Below, piece after piece: positions 5,316-7,239 of a DNA stretch of 7,239 bases. The notes under the pieces are model-generated. The model saw only the letters and a list, made by a program, of their open reading frames with translations. It ran no database searches and was not told the origin of the DNA. Both the position numbers and the translations under genes were made by a program. Position 1 is the stretch's first letter; each line of letters opens with the position of its first letter. This DNA is from Desulfuromonadales bacterium (GTDB lineage Bacteria > Desulfobacterota > Desulfuromonadia > Desulfuromonadales > BM103): the NCBI GenBank assembly GCA_029859485.1, contig JAOUDB010000125.1:1-7239 (forward strand), written 5' to 3'.

Positions 5316-5359
5316 GCAGCAAAACACAAGTTTGGTAGTGAACGTGCTGTTTTGCTTGC
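5316..5359 (+). promoter_or_regulatory. Stem-loop in the probable leader of the CBS-nucleotidyltransferase gene
   Basis: GCAGCAAAACAC (5316-5327) pairs with GTG (5344-5346), TTTTGCT (5350-5356) and GC (5358-5359), leaving a 3-base bulge. A smaller perfect hairpin GCAAC-GAACG-GTTGC follows at 5391-5405. Both lie 60 to 150 bases before the start codon, so they are in the mRNA if transcription starts upstream of 5316. Confidence 0.4.
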
Positions 5360-5466
5360 CACACCGCGGTTTTTAGTGCCTCCGCATTCAGCAACGAACG
5401 GTTGCATCTGGAGTCAAAAGCGTAGACAATAGCGACAATTCCCCCTGTTTTATTTCTGGAGAGGTC

Positions 5467-6924
5467 ATGCCAAACAACAACTTTTCCGAAGAGAGTTTTT
5501 TTTTCCTGCATATCGATAGCGTCTGCCGGACTCCAGCGATCACCTGCCCTCCCGACATGAGCGTCATTGAAGCTGCTCGATTAATGCAAGAACACAACAT
5601 CGCCGGACTCGTTGTGGTTGAGGATGAGACCCCGACCGGCATCCTTTCGGTCAGAGATTTACGAGACATCATAGCAACGGCCGGTGAAGATCTCACCTCA
5701 CAGCGTGTGCGCGACATCATGCATGTCGGAGTTGTGACCGTTCGCAATCAGGCCTATGTCTTTGAGGCCATCTTCAAAATGGCCAAAAACAACATTCATC
5801 GCCTGGCGGTTGTTAACGAAGAGAAGAAACTGATTGGCGTGATCAACGCGACCGATCTGCTCAGCATGCAAACTCGCAGCCCCCTCTATCTGACCCAGGA
5901 GATGGAAGCGTCAGAGTCCCTTGACGACCTTCGCGAAATCAACAGCCGCATACTTGACATGGTGAAAAGGGCGATGAGCGCCGGGGCTGACACCAGAAGC
6001 CTGGTCCACCTGATCGCCCATTTCAACGACGGCTTCACGCATCGCATCATCTCCCTTATGGAGAGCCAGGAGGGAATCGCCCTACCAGCGAAAGCAGCCT
6101 ACCTTGCACTTGGCAGTGAGGGCCGCGGTGAGCAGACCCTGCGCACCGACCAGGACAGCGCCATGGTCTACGCCGACGATATTTCAGATCAGGACTTGGA
6201 ACTGTGCGCACGCTTCGCCTCAAGACTGGTTGATGCCCTTGAATTTGTCGGCATACCCCGCTGCCCGGGCAACACCATGGCCAGCAACCCGCAGTGGCGT
6301 CATAGCCTCAGTGAATGGCAGGGGCTCATCGAACAATGGATCTCCGTCCCCAAGGGCGAACATATGGTCAACTTCGGCATGTTTCAGGATTTTCGAACGA
6401 TTCACGGTGATGTGTCCCTGGAGAAGGCGTTACACAAGTTCGTCCATGAGACCACCCAGGCAAACATGATCTTCTTCCCACACGTCGCCAAAAACATTGT
6501 CCGCTTTCCCGCGCCACTGGGGATGTTCGGGCGAATCAAGGTCGATCGAAAGGGTAAAAACAGGGGAAAGGTTGACCTGAAGAAAGCCGGCATTTTTGCC
6601 ATTACCGAAGGAGCCAGTCTCCTGGCATTGGAAAACAATCTCGACGAGGGAACTACCTGGGACAAACTTGAAAAATTGGGACAGGCCGGAATCCTGTCCC
6701 AAAAATGCAGCGAAACAATCAGTGATGCGTTTTCTCAGCTGGTTCACTTTCGGCTAAAACGGCAGTTGAGCGATCTAGCTGCCGGCAAGACGCCCAGCAA
6801 CGCCATTGACCCGCAGAGGCTCCCGGAAAAAGAACAGGGGCAACTCCGTGAAGCGCTACGTGGAGTCAACCGTCTGATGCGCATCATACGCGACCGTTAC
6901 CACCTCGATTCGATCTCCCGCTAG
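5467..6924 (+). CDS. CBS-domain pair with GlnD/DUF294-type nucleotidyltransferase, probable signalling protein
   Basis: This 485-residue soluble protein has no membrane segments. Domains in order: two CBS domains (about 18-70 and 81-134) forming one Bateman module, which usually binds adenine nucleotides; a helical linker (about 145-200); a nucleotidyltransferase domain with GSEGRGEQTLRTDQD (216-230), where the GS and the DxD pair Asp228/Asp230 fit the metal and NTP site; and the DUF294 C-terminal region (about 335-480). The cyclic-nucleotide-binding domain found at the N-terminus of longer relatives is absent. The intact motif suggests an active enzyme, perhaps adding a nucleotide to a protein as GlnD and GlnE do; the target is unknown. 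It is divergent from the DUF4212/ActP-like operon, and homologues commonly neighbour such symporters, so control of organic-acid uptake or acetate activation by energy state is inferred. The ATG is chosen for GGAG (5458-5461) five bases upstream. A run of nine T crosses codons 10-13. Confidence 0.9.
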   Translation: MPNNNFSEESFFFLHIDSVCRTPAITCPPDMSVIEAARLMQEHNIAGLVVVEDETPTGILSVRDLRDIIATAGEDLTSQRVRDIMHVGVVTVRNQAYVFEAIFKMAKNNIHRLAVVNEEKKLIGVINATDLLSMQTRSPLYLTQEMEASESLDDLREINSRILDMVKRAMSAGADTRSLVHLIAHFNDGFTHRIISLMESQEGIALPAKAAYLALGSEGRGEQTLRTDQDSAMVYADDISDQDLELCARFASRLVDALEFVGIPRCPGNTMASNPQWRHSLSEWQGLIEQWISVPKGEHMVNFGMFQDFRTIHGDVSLEKALHKFVHETTQANMIFFPHVAKNIVRFPAPLGMFGRIKVDRKGKNRGKVDLKKAGIFAITEGASLLALENNLDEGTTWDKLEKLGQAGILSQKCSETISDAFSQLVHFRLKRQLSDLAAGKTPSNAIDPQRLPEKEQGQLREALRGVNRLMRIIRDRYHLDSISR

Positions 6925-7011
6925 AAACAGCGAAACAAAAAACAGGCCTACAATCCAAACAAAGCTAATACGTCTTTACACCAAAACAGTAAGAGCTGAA
7001 ATCAAAAGACC

Positions 7012-7120
7012 AACACAAAGACGCTAAGAAAAACAAGAAAGACGCAAAGGGTGATTATTCTCGTTTTTTTGAAGTGGTTTTCTTTGCGGGCTTTCTCTAC
7101 CCCTTCGCGCCTTTGCGTTC
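7012..7120. repeat. Long imperfect inverted repeat, copy B of the two-copy element
   Basis: The left arm (7012-7051, with ACACAAAGACGC and AAAGACGCAAAGG) and right arm (7078-7120, with CTTTGCGGGC and CGCCTTTGCGTTC) are imperfect reverse complements around a loop of about 26 bases. Arms, word order and part of the loop (GTTTT..GAA.TG) match copy A at 197-319. It lies between convergent genes here, while copy A lies between co-directional genes, so position relative to genes is not constant. Confidence 0.7.
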
Positions 7121-7156
7121 ATTCCTTACAACCTTTATTTATGTTATAAGTCCGAT

Positions 7157-7192
7157 AAAAAACAGGCAGACCGGCCATACAGCCGACCTGCC
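7157..7192 (-). terminator. Intrinsic terminator for a - strand gene entering from the right
   Basis: The stem is GGCAG (7165-7169) with CTGCC (7188-7192), then a 2x2 internal loop, then CGGC (7172-7175) with GCCG (7182-7185) around a 6-base loop. On the - strand six T follow (7162-7157) after TG. It lies just past the stop codon proposed at 7219. Confidence 0.72.
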
Positions 7193-7218
7193 CGTCAAAC
7201 GAAAATATTCAGATAAAG

Positions 7219-7239
7219 TTACTTGCTGGTAGGGTCAAA
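7219..7239 (-). CDS. Possible C-terminal end of a - strand gene (six codons)
   Basis: Reading leftward from the window edge, one frame gives FDPTSK and TAA at 7219-7221. Another frame gives LTLPASNFI and TGA at 7210-7212. The - strand terminator 27 bases further on supports a gene ending here, but the fragment is too short to choose the frame with certainty or to name the product. Confidence 0.35.
   Translation of the reverse strand, partial: FDPTSK

Larger units (their letters stand above)
4868..5466. other. 599-base divergent regulatory region
   Basis: This gap separates the symporter operon (- strand) from the CBS-nucleotidyltransferase gene (+ strand). I see no convincing gene in it. 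It is A+T rich compared with the flanking genes and holds five TTTAAA cores (4907, 5078, 5101, 5257, 5282), a degenerate duplication (5051-5158 and 5256-5324), hairpins at 4991-5025, 5251-5292, 5316-5359 and 5391-5405, and a TTGAGTCA tandem repeat (5194-5214). Two Shine-Dalgarno-like sites without start codons lie at 4927-4946 (- strand) and 5168-5185 (+ strand). The length and the number of dyads suggest both genes have long, regulated leaders. Confidence 0.7.
6925..7239. other. Gap after the CBS-nucleotidyltransferase gene
   Basis: This 315-base stretch begins with A-rich sequence (6925-7010) without a clear terminator for the + strand gene. It then holds copy B of the long inverted repeat (7012-7120), a - strand terminator (7157-7192) and the probable end of a - strand gene at 7219. 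No other coding frame is convincing. Confidence 0.6.

Noticed and set aside
5334..5347. Possible sigma-54 promoter (GG-N10-GC) before the CBS-nucleotidyltransferase gene
   Set aside because: The spacing is right, but the boxes (TGGTAG and GTGCT) fit TGGCAC-N5-TTGCA poorly, and the site lies in the loop and arm of a hairpin. GG-N10-GC is common by chance.

Overview
The window looks like ordinary chromosome of a Gram-negative anaerobe of the Desulfuromonas/Geobacter type (Desulfuromonadota). This is an inference from an ActP-like symporter with a DUF4212 small subunit next to a CBS-nucleotidyltransferase gene, from tandem trans-sulfuration genes and from strong AGGAGG-type ribosome sites. No 16S or taxon-specific marker is present. 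There is no phage, transposase, CRISPR array or integrase.

Left part (1-1800, + strand): the last 54 codons of one trans-sulfuration PLP enzyme, a 206-base gap holding a long imperfect inverted repeat, a complete second trans-sulfuration enzyme (cystathionine beta- or gamma-lyase type), and a tRNA-Thr(CGT) with encoded CCA. A perfect hairpin flanked by A and T runs follows the tRNA and can stop transcription from both sides.

Middle (1864-2609, - strand): a two-gene unit made of a small unrecognised membrane protein and a glyoxalase I-type VOC protein with all four metal ligands. The two genes are 2 bases apart, and the glyoxalase ribosome site overlaps the end of the upstream gene.

Right part (2701-6924): a two-gene symporter operon on the - strand, with a DUF4212 small subunit followed by a 608-residue SSS-family cation/solute symporter of the acetate permease (ActP / VC_2705) branch, closed by a strong intrinsic terminator. 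Divergent from it is a 485-residue protein with two CBS domains and a GlnD/DUF294-type nucleotidyltransferase. Homologues of these three genes are commonly neighbours, so the soluble protein is a candidate regulator of organic-acid uptake. The 599-base divergent gap is unusually rich in structure: a degenerate duplication, five TTTAAA cores, several hairpins, a TTGAGTCA repeat and two Shine-Dalgarno-like sites with no start codon.

The right edge (6925-7239) has a second copy of the long inverted repeat seen at 197-319 and a - strand terminator, which implies that a - strand gene ends at about 7219. The most interesting items are the two-copy inverted-repeat element, the duplicated regulatory region between symporter and CBS-nucleotidyltransferase, and an EF-hand/dockerin-like calcium loop in the symporter's extra inter-helix insert.
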